DNA from: Terriglobus roseus DSM 18391
GTDB lineage: Bacteria > Acidobacteriota > Terriglobia > Terriglobales > Acidobacteriaceae
Assembly (NCBI RefSeq): GCF_000265425.1
Contig: NC_018014.1
Location: 3,534,001 to 3,598,000 of the forward strand
Length of the DNA: 64,000 bases
Direction: 5' to 3'
The position numbers were made by a program, and so were the translations under genes. Each line of letters opens with the position of its first letter. Position 1 is the first letter of the stretch. Below, in pieces: positions 1 through 9,965 of the stretch. The notes beneath the pieces are model-generated. The model had not been told where the DNA came from and did no database searches. It worked only from the letters and a program-made list of their open reading frames with translations.

Positions 1-42
1 GTGTCGCCATCTGCACGCTGTTTGCTTGCCAGAATTTGTAGA

Positions 43-79
43 TAGCCCGGCACTCTCCAACAAGGAAGGTGCCGGGCTA
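43..79 (-). terminator. Hairpin terminator after the first receptor gene
   Basis: Perfect 11-bp inverted repeat (arms 43-53 and 69-79, core GCCCGGCAC/GTGCCGGGC) with a 15-nt loop. It lies about 65 nt beyond the stop of the minus-strand receptor gene. No clear U-tract follows, so it may be a processing or Rho-assisted end. Confidence 0.55.
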
Positions 80-143
80 AGTTGACTTCACGAGACGTCT
101 GAACAGTTATGCAGGCTCCCTGATCAGGGAGTTCTTCCGCTGT

Positions 144-3100
144 TTAGAAGTTGTAGTGGAGCTGCAGTTGGATGACGCGTGAGGCGCTGCGCGTGTTGGT
201 GATCTGGCCGAAGTTAACGTCGGTGACGTTGCTGTCCGGGTTACCGTAGCTTGCGATGTTTCCTACATTGAAACCGTCCGCACGGAAGCCGAATGCCTGG
301 CTCTCGGTAATGTGGAAGTCTTTGAAGACCGACGCGTCGATGCCGAGATAGCCTGGGGCGCGCTCGGATCCTACCGATGCCGTACCAAAGCTGAGGGCGG
401 CGGCAGGACCATACGCGCAGATACCGTTGTCAGTCCCCGCGCAGGGAGTCGCGGAGGGATCCGTGCCAAACCAGTTATCGACGGTGCGGTTCTTCACCTT
501 GAGCGTGCGGTAGCGATTGGCGCGCATGCCACCGAAGCTATTGGTGTCGCTGGTATTGCCCGGACCGTTGATGGTGAGGGGAAAGCCGGAGTACGCGACA
601 ACAGAACCGGAGACAGACCATCCGCCGAGCGCGAGGTCAGCGATGCGGTTGATGGAGCCGCCATAGCTCTGGCCACGCCCAAAGGGCACGGCATACACGA
701 CCACTGCCGATACGTTGTGCGCGATATCTGAGCCTGCGAGACCATAGTCTGCAGCGCTGTTATAGCCGTCCTCGTAGGCGCCGTTCTGGCCTCTGATATT
801 GGCAGCGGTGTAGTTACCAGCGCTATTCGTCAATGCTTTGGAGTAGGTGTAGTTGATGGTGTACGTGAGGCCGTGTTCGCCTCGTTCCCGTAGCGTCACC
901 TGGCCCGCATTGTAGTTAGACATCGCGGCAGACTCTGTAATGAGGAGAGCACCGGTCTGTCCGACCAACGCTGCGAAGGGTGCCGTGGTGGCAGCGGTTA
1001 CGACGCCTCCATTAGCGTTCAGCGCCCTAGCCTGCGCAAGCGTGAGCTGGTTGCCGTTGCGATAGTCGGCAAGGTGCTGGCCGGTCTCGCCAACATAGCT
1101 GACGGCGAGCGACAGCCTGTTGTTGAGCTCGTATTCCGTCGTGAGGTTGAACTGATGGATGTAGGCAGGGCGCATATTCTGCGGCCATGCGCCGAAGCTC
1201 GCGTTGGAGTTGTTGATATCGCTGATGGTGAAACCGTTGGCGGCGTGCAGAGGAGCACCTGGCGAGTAGGGCACGCCATTCGCAGCAGCTACCGGCGTCG
1301 CTGCGTTTGGCTGTGCGAAGGCGAGGAAGGGATTCTGGTAAGTGAGACGCTGGTTGTTCGCATTGCCTTCAAAGAAGCTCGTGGTTCCATAGCCGCCGCG
1401 CAGCACAAAGCGTGGTGTGGCCTGGAATGCGAAGCCGAAGCGCGGCTGTAACTGATTGCGTGCGGGCTGATAGCAGGAGATGTTGTCGCAGACGATGGAA
1501 CCGGCGGGCGCGCCAGCGGGCACAGAGCCGGCGTACTCCACGGTGCCCTTGTTCGGACCGTCGAGCAGCACGTTGGCGGTGCGATTGTGCACTTCGTTCC
1601 AACGCTGGTCATACTCGTAACGAAGACCGATGTTCAGCGTGAGGCGATCGGTGGCCTTCCAGTCATCCTGAAAGAAGCCGGCAGTGCGCCATTGGCGGTT
1701 GCCAACGAGCCCGCTGCCACCGGGGATGGCAATGCTCTCTGAGTTGGCGCGATCGAGTACGAAATCCGCACCGCTGTAGCCGGTGTTGGTGCCATCGCCG
1801 GTGAACTGGCCACCATATGAGAAGCTGCCCAGCGAACCCTGTGCACCACTAAGTGCGTAGTTCTGCTGATAGCGAATGGCCTGCGCGCCGATGGTGAAGA
1901 GGTGCTTGCCATGCTGAATGGTTACGTTGTCTTCATAAAAGAAAGTGTTGTCCCGCAGGATCTGCGGTGCACCCGGCGTACCAAAGCTGCTGAAGTTATC
2001 ACTGATATTTATGTTGGAGAAGCCAACATAGCGTTGCGTGCCGAACGGGATCCCAACAACCTTATTGCCTGTGAGTCCGAAGAGGCCCGAGGGATCGGTT
2101 GGAACACCCTGATCCCAGCGGACGCGCGTGAAGCCGACGCGCCCCTCGTTCACGATGGATGGAGAAAAGGTATGCACCCATGTTCCGCCACCTAACTTTG
2201 TGGGGAAGACGTTCTGTGCGGGAAATGAGATAGGCAGCAAGGCAATGCTGCCGTCGGACCCGGTGGACTGCGCGTAGAACGCTGTGACTTTGTCGTTGTT
2301 CCGCGGATCCCATTCGATCTTCAGGTCGCCCTGATTGTTCACGATGAAGCTGCGGGTGAAGCCGATGTAGTTGTTCTGGATGAGGCCATCAACCGGGGTC
2401 GCATTGGGAAGCGGATAAAGCTCAGGATGCGCAAAGAGATATTGCGCGACGGGATTAACAACACGCACACGATTATTCGCGTAGGGTGCGAGATTGTTCT
2501 GCGTGTCGTAGAGCTGCTTCGGCACGGCGGAGAAGTCACCACCGCGCATGGCAGCCGTGAAAACGCTAGCGGAGCTGGTGCCACCCTTATGCTGACGCGT
2601 GCCTTCGTAATCGACGAAGAAGAAGAGCTTGTCATGCAGAATAGGGCCGCCGAGTGTGCCGCCAAACTGAGTCTGTGTGTAGGGGTTGATCGGCTGAAAG
2701 TCGGCGGGATCCGGGTGGTTCTTGTTCGCCCAACTGTTGGCGTTCAACTTCTGATTTTGAAGATAGGCATAGGCCGAACCATGAAACTGGTTTGTGCCGC
2801 TCTTGAGCACAGAGACGATGTCGCCACCGTTCACATTGCCATAGTTTGCGCCGGCGTTCGCGGTCACGACGCGGATCTCGGCAAGGGCGTCGGGCGCAGG
2901 GTTGTAACCGATCAGGTTGTTCTGGCCTTCGTTGATATCAATGCCGTCGAGCGTGTAGTTATTCGCCTGGGCGCGGTTGCCGTTGAGCGCGACGATGCCG
3001 TTGTTGAATGTGTTGCGCTCCAGCGCATTGCCCCCAGTGAGGCCGTTCGGATCCGTGTTGACGGCACCTGGCTGGAAGAGCGTCAATGATGAGAAGTTCC

Positions 3101-3545
3101 GGCCATTCAACGGAATGGTGCTGATCTGCTTCTCACTGAGTGAGAGGCCGATGGCGCCGTCGGAGGTATTCAGGATGGGTGCGGCGGATGCCTCGACGTC
3201 GACCGTGGTGATGCTGTTGACGGAGAGCTTTGCGTCGATCTTCGCACTCTGATTGATCTCCAACTGGAAGACCGGCGTGGCAAAGGTCGCGAAGGAAGAT
3301 GCATTGACCTCAACTTTGTATCTGCCAATAGGGAGGAAGCGAATCGAGTAGACACCAGCGCCGTTGGTGGTGGCCTCTGTGCGCACACCGGTATCCGCAT
3401 TAATCGCAGCCACAACTGCGTTCGGAACCACGGCGCCTGATGCGTCTTGTACGGTACCGCTGACAGATCCCGTGGTGGTTTGCGCCTGGCCAAGGCCGCA
3501 TGACAGTGCAAGCACTGCAAGGGGAAGGGGTTTCCTGAAAGTCAT
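144..3545 (-). CDS. Oar-like TonB-dependent receptor with carboxypeptidase-regulatory-like domain
   Basis: Predicted outer-membrane beta-barrel of 1133 residues that would import a glycan or other ligand using TonB energy. A Sec signal peptide ends near residue 21 (GLGQA). A CnaB/carboxypeptidase-regulatory-like domain (SGTVQDASGAVVPNA) covers about 25-110, a plug-like region about 130-250, and the barrel runs to a terminal Phe (HYNF), as expected for BAM-recognised barrels. The ATG at 3545 has AAAGGA upstream. It lies downstream of a GH95 fucosidase on the same strand, so its ligand may be a fucosylated oligosaccharide (inference). Plug-region segments such as NYGNVNGGDIVSVLKSGTN closely match the receptor at 43264-46680, so these two are paralogues. 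The family is abundant in Acidobacteriota; the ligand is unknown. Confidence 0.9.
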   Translation of the reverse strand: MTFRKPLPLAVLALSCGLGQAQTTTGSVSGTVQDASGAVVPNAVVAAINADTGVRTEATTNGAGVYSIRFLPIGRYKVEVNASSFATFATPVFQLEINQSAKIDAKLSVNSITTVDVEASAAPILNTSDGAIGLSLSEKQISTIPLNGRNFSSLTLFQPGAVNTDPNGLTGGNALERNTFNNGIVALNGNRAQANNYTLDGIDINEGQNNLIGYNPAPDALAEIRVVTANAGANYGNVNGGDIVSVLKSGTNQFHGSAYAYLQNQKLNANSWANKNHPDPADFQPINPYTQTQFGGTLGGPILHDKLFFFVDYEGTRQHKGGTSSASVFTAAMRGGDFSAVPKQLYDTQNNLAPYANNRVRVVNPVAQYLFAHPELYPLPNATPVDGLIQNNYIGFTRSFIVNNQGDLKIEWDPRNNDKVTAFYAQSTGSDGSIALLPISFPAQNVFPTKLGGGTWVHTFSPSIVNEGRVGFTRVRWDQGVPTDPSGLFGLTGNKVVGIPFGTQRYVGFSNINISDNFSSFGTPGAPQILRDNTFFYEDNVTIQHGKHLFTIGAQAIRYQQNYALSGAQGSLGSFSYGGQFTGDGTNTGYSGADFVLDRANSESIAIPGGSGLVGNRQWRTAGFFQDDWKATDRLTLNIGLRYEYDQRWNEVHNRTANVLLDGPNKGTVEYAGSVPAGAPAGSIVCDNISCYQPARNQLQPRFGFAFQATPRFVLRGGYGTTSFFEGNANNQRLTYQNPFLAFAQPNAATPVAAANGVPYSPGAPLHAANGFTISDINNSNASFGAWPQNMRPAYIHQFNLTTEYELNNRLSLAVSYVGETGQHLADYRNGNQLTLAQARALNANGGVVTAATTAPFAALVGQTGALLITESAAMSNYNAGQVTLRERGEHGLTYTINYTYSKALTNSAGNYTAANIRGQNGAYEDGYNSAADYGLAGSDIAHNVSAVVVYAVPFGRGQSYGGSINRIADLALGGWSVSGSVVAYSGFPLTINGPGNTSDTNSFGGMRANRYRTLKVKNRTVDNWFGTDPSATPCAGTDNGICAYGPAAALSFGTASVGSERAPGYLGIDASVFKDFHITESQAFGFRADGFNVGNIASYGNPDSNVTDVNFGQITNTRSASRVIQLQLHYNF

Positions 3546-3954
3546 TGCATCCTTTATTTATGCGTCAAAGGTTTTCATCGCGGCTCTACTGCGTTGTCCC
3601 CATAGTTGCGCGTAGTGGAGATTAGCTCTCTGTCATACGTCGCACAACGATGCGGCGCACCATGGCGTCGCACGGCGCCCTTATGCAAAGCATCGGCAGA
3701 TGCATCGAAGTTCTTCCGACGCAAAGCCGGCATCGTCTGAATGTGGAAGGTGCTGCGGAGGGACATGTGTCGGGAGGGGGCGGATGCACCTGCACCCGTC
3801 CTTTCTCAGCGTGAAGGGCAATCTCTCCGAGGTCGCACGAAAAGCACGAAGGCACCGCCCTCGCGAGACACTCGCCTAAAACGCTCGCAGAATGCGGCCG
3901 CCATCGCAGTCGACGAAGCTTGAGCAGAGCTCGGAGCTCGATGGTGAGACGCTT
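3546..3954. other. Intergenic stretch between GH95 and receptor genes
   Basis: No convincing gene in this 409-bp gap. It must hold the leader of the receptor gene ending at 144 if that gene has its own promoter. On the minus strand GAAAACCT lies about 30 nt upstream of its start, a short word also found upstream of the paralogous receptor at 46680; I cannot show that this is functional. Confidence 0.4.
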
Positions 3955-6429
3955 CTAAATGAGGCTCACGCGATAGCGACCGGCAGCGGGAAAGTTGATT
4001 GACAAGTCTCTCTTATCACCTGCAACGACTGCCTTTCCGCTCGTCCCGTTAAATGCGATTGGGCGTTTTGTTCCCTCTGGCAAGAGCACCCGAGCAGTCA
4101 TAGCACGCTTCACGCTGAAGGCGAGTTTGGAAAGGCGCCCCTGTTCCCAAGCGATGTCTACGGTGACGTCGCCGCGGGCCTTCAGTCCGGCGACTGAACC
4201 AGTGTGGATGGCCTTTGGAAGAGCGGGCAATATTCGAATGGTGCCATTGTGGCTTTGTAAGAGCATCTCCGCAATGGCAGACGTCGTTCCGAAGTTCCCG
4301 TCGATTTGAAAGATCGATCCCTTCCCTGCGGGATGTGTGTCGAGAAAGTTTGCAGCACTGCTGTGCATGAGGTGCATCTGCAGTGAGTTCCACAGCTGAT
4401 CACCGTCACCCATACGCGCCCACAGATTAGAGGCCCAGGCTCTGCTCCACCCTGTGTACGCGCCGCCGTGCGAGAGTCGACGCTCAAGCGACACGCGCCC
4501 TGCTGCCATCCATTGTGGTGTCCGCTCACTGTCAAACTCACTTCCCGGGTAGATGGGATAGAGGTGAGACATGTGGCGCTGGCCAGGCTCGGGCTCAGGA
4601 AAGTCCACGGACCATTCCTGCAGTTGTCCATATTGACCGACAGCATAAGGAACCAGCTTCGCGCTCTGCTGTTGCAACTGGTTTGCCCAATCGTGATCGA
4701 CATTCAATACCTTTGCAGCCTCGGCGCAGTTACTGAAAATTTCGCGGATGAGAGCAATGTCCATGGTGCAACCAGCACTGACGCTGGCGCGTTTGCCGTC
4801 GGGCGCCGTGAACTGGTTCTCGGTCGACACCGAGGGACAGGTGGTAAGGTTTCCCTGGTCATCCGGTATCAACCACGAGGAACAAAACTGTGCAGCACCC
4901 TTCATCAGGGGATAGGCACGAGTCCGCAGAAAGTTCTGGTCCTGCGTGAAACAGTAGTGATCCCAAAGGTGTGCGCAGAGCCAGGGAGCGCTCATGGCAA
5001 AGTTCGCCCAGGAGGGATCGCCCTCACCTTCTCCTACCGGACTGGATAAACTCCAGATGTCAATGTTGTGATGTGAGACCCAACCGGGTAGGCCGTAGTT
5101 CGTCTTTGCCGTGCGAGCACCTGTCTCTGAGAGCGATTGCAGCAAGTCAAAAAAAGGCGCGTGAAAGTCTGAGAGGTTGCAGGTCTCAGCCAGCCAGTAG
5201 TTCATTTGTATGTTGATATTCGACGTCCAATTGCAGCTCCATGGCGCTCGCAGATCATCGTTCCAAATGCCCTGCAGGTTGGCCGGCTGCGTTCCGGGCC
5301 GAGAGCTACTAATGAGCAGATAGCGGCCGAACTGGAAGTAGAGTGCCAGCAGCGACGGATCAGGATGCGCAGCGAAGTCGCTCAAGCGCTCCGCAGTGGA
5401 ACGCGTGAGGTCCTGCTTGCCGAGGTCGAGGAGTGTGCGGCGAAAGACAGCACGGTGTGCGGCTATGTGGACTCGCTCAAGTTGAGCGGCCGTCTTCCTG
5501 GACGCGTTGGCAAGTGTCTGTTGAACGCGACCCATGATCTCTGCCATCGGCTTGTCCGGAAGCAGTCCATGACCGCGGAACCCCGTTCCTGCCGCAAGCA
5601 GGATGACTACGGATTTTGCGTTAGCAATCTGTAGCGCGCCATCCTTTGCGTTGGTCACACCATCGCTGTGGATGGATGCCCCTGCGGCAAAGAACATGCC
5701 CTTCCCCGGCGTGTCCGAGTATTGGATTGGATCCTGCGACTTCACGTAATTGGGACGACTTACAACAGGAGCTTTCCCTTTCAACTGCAGCGCATGACCG
5801 GCGACGCTAACCTCATGTCGCAACTTGCTATCGAGACGAATCTCCATTGTCACTGGCTTTGTGGTTTCGATGAGCATCACCAGAACGTCATCTGGAAATG
5901 AGACGAATGCCTTTTTTGACACGCTTACATCACCCAGCCGATAGGTAGTCTTAGCGATCGCCGTGTCCAGATTTAAGTCTCGGCGGTAATCCGCCAGTTC
6001 CCCCTCCTGATGAAGCGTGACGTGGAGTCCGCCCAGCGGTTGGTATGCGGCGCTGTAGGGGCCCTGCATCTCTTTGCAGAGGGTATCGGCGAGGTGATAG
6101 TCCTTATTTTTCAGGACGGCTTGCCGCACTAATGGAAGTTTGCTCTTTGCCGCAGGATTGTTCCCGTCCTGTGGGTAGCCGGACCACAGCGTATCTTCGT
6201 TGAGCGCAATGTGATCCTCCAATGCGCCGCCGAAGACCATGCCACCGAGACGTCCGTTGCCGATTGGAAGCGCATCGATCCATTCCGCCGCCGGCGTGCG
6301 AAACCACAATTGATAGGGTGTCTCTTCTACGACCGGGGCATGGGACTGTGCAGAGCCTATGCGTGTGAGAGCGCTCGATGCTGCTGCGGCGATGGGGAAG
6401 AACTCCCTGCGGCTGATCCTGTGTCCCAA
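3955..6429 (-). CDS. GH95 alpha-L-fucosidase, Tat-exported
   Basis: Glycoside hydrolase family 95 enzymes remove terminal alpha-1,2-linked L-fucose (some members act on galactose) by inversion. The 824 residues match the family's usual length. The start is TTG at 6429 with AGGA about 8 nt upstream. A twin-arginine signal begins ISRREFF, followed by an Ala-rich h-region, so the folded enzyme should reach the periplasm. Catalytic-region motifs are visible: NIN in WTSNINIQMNYW near 404-406, the acid Glu in PSVSTEN near 537, and the Asp in QIDGNFG near 710, corresponding to Asn421/Asn423/Glu566/Asp766 of the Bifidobacterium AfcA enzyme. It is 63 nt downstream of a receptor gene and upstream of another, which supports import-coupled defucosylation. 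Confidence 0.92.
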   Translation of the reverse strand: MGHRISRREFFPIAAAASSALTRIGSAQSHAPVVEETPYQLWFRTPAAEWIDALPIGNGRLGGMVFGGALEDHIALNEDTLWSGYPQDGNNPAAKSKLPLVRQAVLKNKDYHLADTLCKEMQGPYSAAYQPLGGLHVTLHQEGELADYRRDLNLDTAIAKTTYRLGDVSVSKKAFVSFPDDVLVMLIETTKPVTMEIRLDSKLRHEVSVAGHALQLKGKAPVVSRPNYVKSQDPIQYSDTPGKGMFFAAGASIHSDGVTNAKDGALQIANAKSVVILLAAGTGFRGHGLLPDKPMAEIMGRVQQTLANASRKTAAQLERVHIAAHRAVFRRTLLDLGKQDLTRSTAERLSDFAAHPDPSLLALYFQFGRYLLISSSRPGTQPANLQGIWNDDLRAPWSCNWTSNINIQMNYWLAETCNLSDFHAPFFDLLQSLSETGARTAKTNYGLPGWVSHHNIDIWSLSSPVGEGEGDPSWANFAMSAPWLCAHLWDHYCFTQDQNFLRTRAYPLMKGAAQFCSSWLIPDDQGNLTTCPSVSTENQFTAPDGKRASVSAGCTMDIALIREIFSNCAEAAKVLNVDHDWANQLQQQSAKLVPYAVGQYGQLQEWSVDFPEPEPGQRHMSHLYPIYPGSEFDSERTPQWMAAGRVSLERRLSHGGAYTGWSRAWASNLWARMGDGDQLWNSLQMHLMHSSAANFLDTHPAGKGSIFQIDGNFGTTSAIAEMLLQSHNGTIRILPALPKAIHTGSVAGLKARGDVTVDIAWEQGRLSKLAFSVKRAMTARVLLPEGTKRPIAFNGTSGKAVVAGDKRDLSINFPAAGRYRVSLI

Positions 6430-6453
6430 TGAGATGTCCTATCAAGAGTTGAG

Positions 6454-6483
6454 AGGGATGCGTCACGATGATGACGCATCCCT
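6454..6483 (-). terminator. Intercistronic hairpin between receptor and GH95 gene
   Basis: Perfect 12-bp inverted repeat (arms 6454-6465 and 6472-6483, core GGGATGCGTCA/TGACGCATCCC) with a 6-nt loop, in the 63-nt gap between the receptor stop (6493) and the GH95 TTG start (6429). It could be a partial terminator or a mRNA-stabilising element setting receptor-to-enzyme ratio. No U-tract follows on the minus strand. Confidence 0.5.
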
Positions 6484-6492
6484 GGTGTGCAT

Positions 6493-9400
6493 TTAGAAGG
6501 CGAACTTCACGCCGAGCCGGAAATAGCGCTCGTCCGTCGTTCGTGATCCGGGGCTTGTCGAAGTGATGGTTCCGAAAGCTGCCGAGGAGACGTTGCCGTT
6601 GGGGTTAGAAAAGTGTGGAGTATTTGTGACGTTCAGAGCCTCCAACCTTCCCTGCATGGTGAGGTTCTCAAAGAGGGCGAACGTCCGGAAGATGCTGAGG
6701 TCAGCACCGGAGTAGCCCGGACCGCGCAGAGAGTTGAATCCCGCGGTGCCGAAACGTGCTGTCGTCACTGGTGCGAAGGCACTTGTGTCGAAGTACTTGG
6801 CGGGACTGCCGTAGATTGCGACCTGTTCCTTCAACTGATCGGCGCGTTGGGTGCTGCCCGGCGCATTGAGTGATGCGCCACTTGCCGATGGGCTGAACGG
6901 TGAACCGGAGTAGAAGCTGACAATGCCATTGATCTGCCAACCACCAAGGATGGTGGAGACAAGTCCATTGTCACTGAGGAACATCTGGTTCTTGCCGAAT
7001 GGAAGGACAGCCGTACCGGAGATGCGCAGATTGTTCGTGCGATCGCCAGGCATGCGAGCGTAGTTCAGGCGGTAGTACTGTGGGATCGGGATTGCCGGTC
7101 CGCCGTCAGCATTGGCATCGCAACAAATACCCAGCCACTTGGACCAAGTGTAAGCGACCTGTATCTGCGAGCCGTTGCTTAAACGGTGCTGCAGAGTTGC
7201 CTGCAGCGAGTTATAGTTCATGCGCTCGTAGGGATAGATCACCACTTCAGAGCCGGTGCTGCCCGTACCAAGCGTGCCGTTGTTGAAGGGCTGGCTGGCT
7301 GCACCACCGCCCGGCAGACCATAGTTGATGTTGTAGCGCGTGTGCTGATGCACGGTGTGGGAGCCGACGTACCCCACACTTCCAAGCCATTGATGTCCGA
7401 AGTCACGCTCGAACGTCATGTTGTAGGACTGAACGTAACCACGGACGAAGTTCTTCGGGGATGTGGTGAAGGTCACACCCGCTGGCAATGGGATAACACC
7501 GGATGAGATATCAGGCGGCGTAATCGTGGGGATACCGAGGCTGAGTGAGCGGTAGGGTGTGTAGGAGTTCGGTCCAGAGTAGGAGGTCGTGATCTCGGTG
7601 GGATAGCTGTAGAGTCCGTCACGAACCATGTTGATCTGTTCGGGATTCAAGCTGTAGCCGGCACGCAAAACATCCTGGTCTGTAAGTCGTACCGCAATTC
7701 CCCCTCGGGGTGAGAAGAGCGTCTTCTGCACGTGGATACCGCAGTCGACCGGGTTCGTGCCCTTGCCGCAGATCTTGTATTGCTTCGTGTCCAGGTCGAA
7801 GAACTCGATGCCGCGGTCCTCACGAGTCGGCACAGGGTAATACTCCCAGCCAGATCCTACCGCGAGCGTGATGCGTGGATGTATCTGCCACGTGTCGCCG
7901 ATGTACGGATTCAGAATCCATGTGCGGAGCGTCACGTTTGGAACCGTTTGCAGACTGTTGGCCGCGGTGTAAGGAAGCCCCAGAACGAAGTCGGCAAAGC
8001 TGTTGTACTGGTTGGGTGCCGATCCGCCGTTCAATGCTGTGGCGCCGCCGGTAAAGGAGAAGCCAGTGGGCTGCACTTCACTGTGATTCATGTGCTGCCG
8101 GCTCACTTCCATGCCGAAGCGCACGTTGTGCTTCCCCTTTGTCCAGGTGGCATTACCGGTGTACTGAAAGATGGGATCGTTATAGATCAGCGCCGGATAA
8201 TCATAGCCGTAGTTTGAGAAGTTGCTGACGTTGAACTGGGGAATGGAGCCGCCAGAGGGCAGATCACCCAGGTTCGTACCGGGGATACCAAGAACGTCCG
8301 ATCCGTAGCGCGTGGACGAGTTTGGCGGCGACAGTTGCTGGCGCGAATGCGTCAGGCCGAAGACGCCATCGAGCACCAGGTGCGGTGTAACGATGTAAGT
8401 GGCGGAAACCGAGAACGCGTAGACATTGCCACTCTCTTCCGCGGCATTGGAGCCGCCGAGGATTGGACCGAATACGGTGCCCTGGGTCTTGCCGTAGGGA
8501 TAGTCACTGAATCGGCCAAAGATGTGTAGTTTTGAGCTGGCGTTCCAGTCCAGCTTCGTGTCGATCTTCTGCAACTTGTAGTAGCTCGGAGTATTGACGT
8601 AGTAGTTATTGGAAATTCCGCTGCCGAGGTTTGGCTGGGGAATGAGGGCAATCAGCTTTTGCGCGATTGGGTTGAAGCGGCTGCCGGGGATCACCTTTCC
8701 CGCGAACGCTGCGCGCCCCGCACCGCTTGCATCCCCTGTGGCCGGATCGTAGATGGGACTCGCAGAGCCGCTGAAGTCTCCCGCACGCATTGCAGCCGTA
8801 GGAACAGTCGCGATATTGATGTTGCCCTGGTGAAGGAAGTCTCCCTCGTAACTGCCAAAGAAGAAGAGGCGATCATGCAGGATCGGGCCGCCGATCGTTC
8901 CGCCGGGATTGTTGTCGATGTACTTCGGCAGACGCGAGGTCTTCGGCAGAAAATACGGTCGGGCCTTCATCAGATTATCGAGGTGATAAAGATAGGCGCT
9001 GCCGTGGAATTTATTGGTACCGCTACGCAACTGCACATTGACCGCGGCTCCATTTGCCATGCCCTGGTCTGCACCTGAGGTCGATGTGACTACATTCACC
9101 GTCTGAATCGCGTCGCTGGACGGCACCGCTGTTGTATAGAACTGCACCCACGGATTGGTGGCGCTCACACCGTCGATGCGGACGTTCGTGCCGCTTGCGC
9201 TGGTGCCATTTGCGCTGATGACCATGGATCGCATCGGATTGTTCGTTCCGCCATTGTTCGCCGACGGCGGTGCGACGCCCGGAACGAGTGCCAGCAACCC
9301 CTGGTATGTCCGTGTGGGCTGCGGCAGCGACTGCAGTTGTTCCGACGTCACTTCCTGATGAACATCGGCGCGATCCGTCTGCAGCGCGGCCGTGGTCGTA

Positions 9401-9777
9401 TTGACCTCGACTGTCTCGTTCGAGCCGCCGGTCTTCAGCGTGGCATCGATACGGACCGCATTGTTGGGGTTCACGATCACGCCGGTTGCCTGGTAATCGC
9501 TGAATCCCTGGGCGCTGATGGACACGGTGTAGGCCCCTGGCGGGATACTCGGGAGTGTGTAAATGCCGGCGTCGTTGGTAGTCGCTGTGCGAGTATCTCC
9601 GGTGGCGCTGGAGACGATGTGAACCTGCGCGTTTGGCACAAGTGCACCGGATGCGTCCGTGACAGTGCCTACCAGCGTTCCGTACAGCACCTGTGCAGGA
9701 CATAGCTGGGTTGCAGCGAGGGAAAGCGCTGCAGCGATGAGCGGCAACCGAAAGGGGTGACGACGGGGAAAAGACAT
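6493..9777 (-). CDS. Oar-like TonB-dependent receptor under LacI control
   Basis: Outer-membrane receptor of 1094 residues. I place the start at the ATG at 9777 because GGAGG sits 8 nt upstream; a start at 9813 would put 12 unlikely residues before the signal peptide. The signal ends near CPAQ. The CnaB-like domain (GTVTDASGALVPNAQV) is followed by a plug region containing NVQLRSGTNKFHGSAYLYH, then a barrel ending KFAF. It is first in a minus-strand set followed by GH95. The upstream LacI gene and a promoter/dyad at 9866-9910 suggest sugar-dependent induction. The substrate is inferred to be a fucosylated glycan from the neighbouring hydrolase only. Confidence 0.9.
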   Translation of the reverse strand: MSFPRRHPFRLPLIAAALSLAATQLCPAQVLYGTLVGTVTDASGALVPNAQVHIVSSATGDTRTATTNDAGIYTLPSIPPGAYTVSISAQGFSDYQATGVIVNPNNAVRIDATLKTGGSNETVEVNTTTAALQTDRADVHQEVTSEQLQSLPQPTRTYQGLLALVPGVAPPSANNGGTNNPMRSMVISANGTSASGTNVRIDGVSATNPWVQFYTTAVPSSDAIQTVNVVTSTSGADQGMANGAAVNVQLRSGTNKFHGSAYLYHLDNLMKARPYFLPKTSRLPKYIDNNPGGTIGGPILHDRLFFFGSYEGDFLHQGNINIATVPTAAMRAGDFSGSASPIYDPATGDASGAGRAAFAGKVIPGSRFNPIAQKLIALIPQPNLGSGISNNYYVNTPSYYKLQKIDTKLDWNASSKLHIFGRFSDYPYGKTQGTVFGPILGGSNAAEESGNVYAFSVSATYIVTPHLVLDGVFGLTHSRQQLSPPNSSTRYGSDVLGIPGTNLGDLPSGGSIPQFNVSNFSNYGYDYPALIYNDPIFQYTGNATWTKGKHNVRFGMEVSRQHMNHSEVQPTGFSFTGGATALNGGSAPNQYNSFADFVLGLPYTAANSLQTVPNVTLRTWILNPYIGDTWQIHPRITLAVGSGWEYYPVPTREDRGIEFFDLDTKQYKICGKGTNPVDCGIHVQKTLFSPRGGIAVRLTDQDVLRAGYSLNPEQINMVRDGLYSYPTEITTSYSGPNSYTPYRSLSLGIPTITPPDISSGVIPLPAGVTFTTSPKNFVRGYVQSYNMTFERDFGHQWLGSVGYVGSHTVHQHTRYNINYGLPGGGAASQPFNNGTLGTGSTGSEVVIYPYERMNYNSLQATLQHRLSNGSQIQVAYTWSKWLGICCDANADGGPAIPIPQYYRLNYARMPGDRTNNLRISGTAVLPFGKNQMFLSDNGLVSTILGGWQINGIVSFYSGSPFSPSASGASLNAPGSTQRADQLKEQVAIYGSPAKYFDTSAFAPVTTARFGTAGFNSLRGPGYSGADLSIFRTFALFENLTMQGRLEALNVTNTPHFSNPNGNVSSAAFGTITSTSPGSRTTDERYFRLGVKFAF

Positions 9778-9865
9778 GCGATACGCCTCCATAAGGTACT
9801 GCGTCCTTCCCACACGCCGGGCAGCTTCCCTGGCCGGTAGGAGGTTTTTGTTCTGATAGAGGGGG

Positions 9866-9910
9866 AATGTACGCGCCTCGCCACGCGAGTGTCAACCTTG
9901 ACGTTAACGT
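9866..9910 (-). promoter_or_regulatory. Sigma70-like promoter with LacI-type dyad for the receptor/GH95 operon
   Basis: On the minus strand TTGACA (9890-9895) is followed by an 18-nt spacer and TACATT (9866-9871). Directly upstream of the -35 box lies the perfect palindrome ACGTTAACGT (9901-9910), with overlapping TAACGTTA. A dyad rich in AACGTT next to a LacI-family gene that ends at 9966 is a good candidate operator. Confidence 0.6.
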
Positions 9911-9965
9911 TACAGTAGATGGCGCTCGATGCCCGGAATCGGTGACGGTTCCAGCGGCAGCAGTT

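Noticed and set aside
2427..3089. Long opposite-strand open frames inside receptor genes (here and at 43420-44481, 45733-46665, 55526-56533)
   Set aside because: They are antisense shadows of long GC-rich coding regions with no recognisable domains or ribosome sites.
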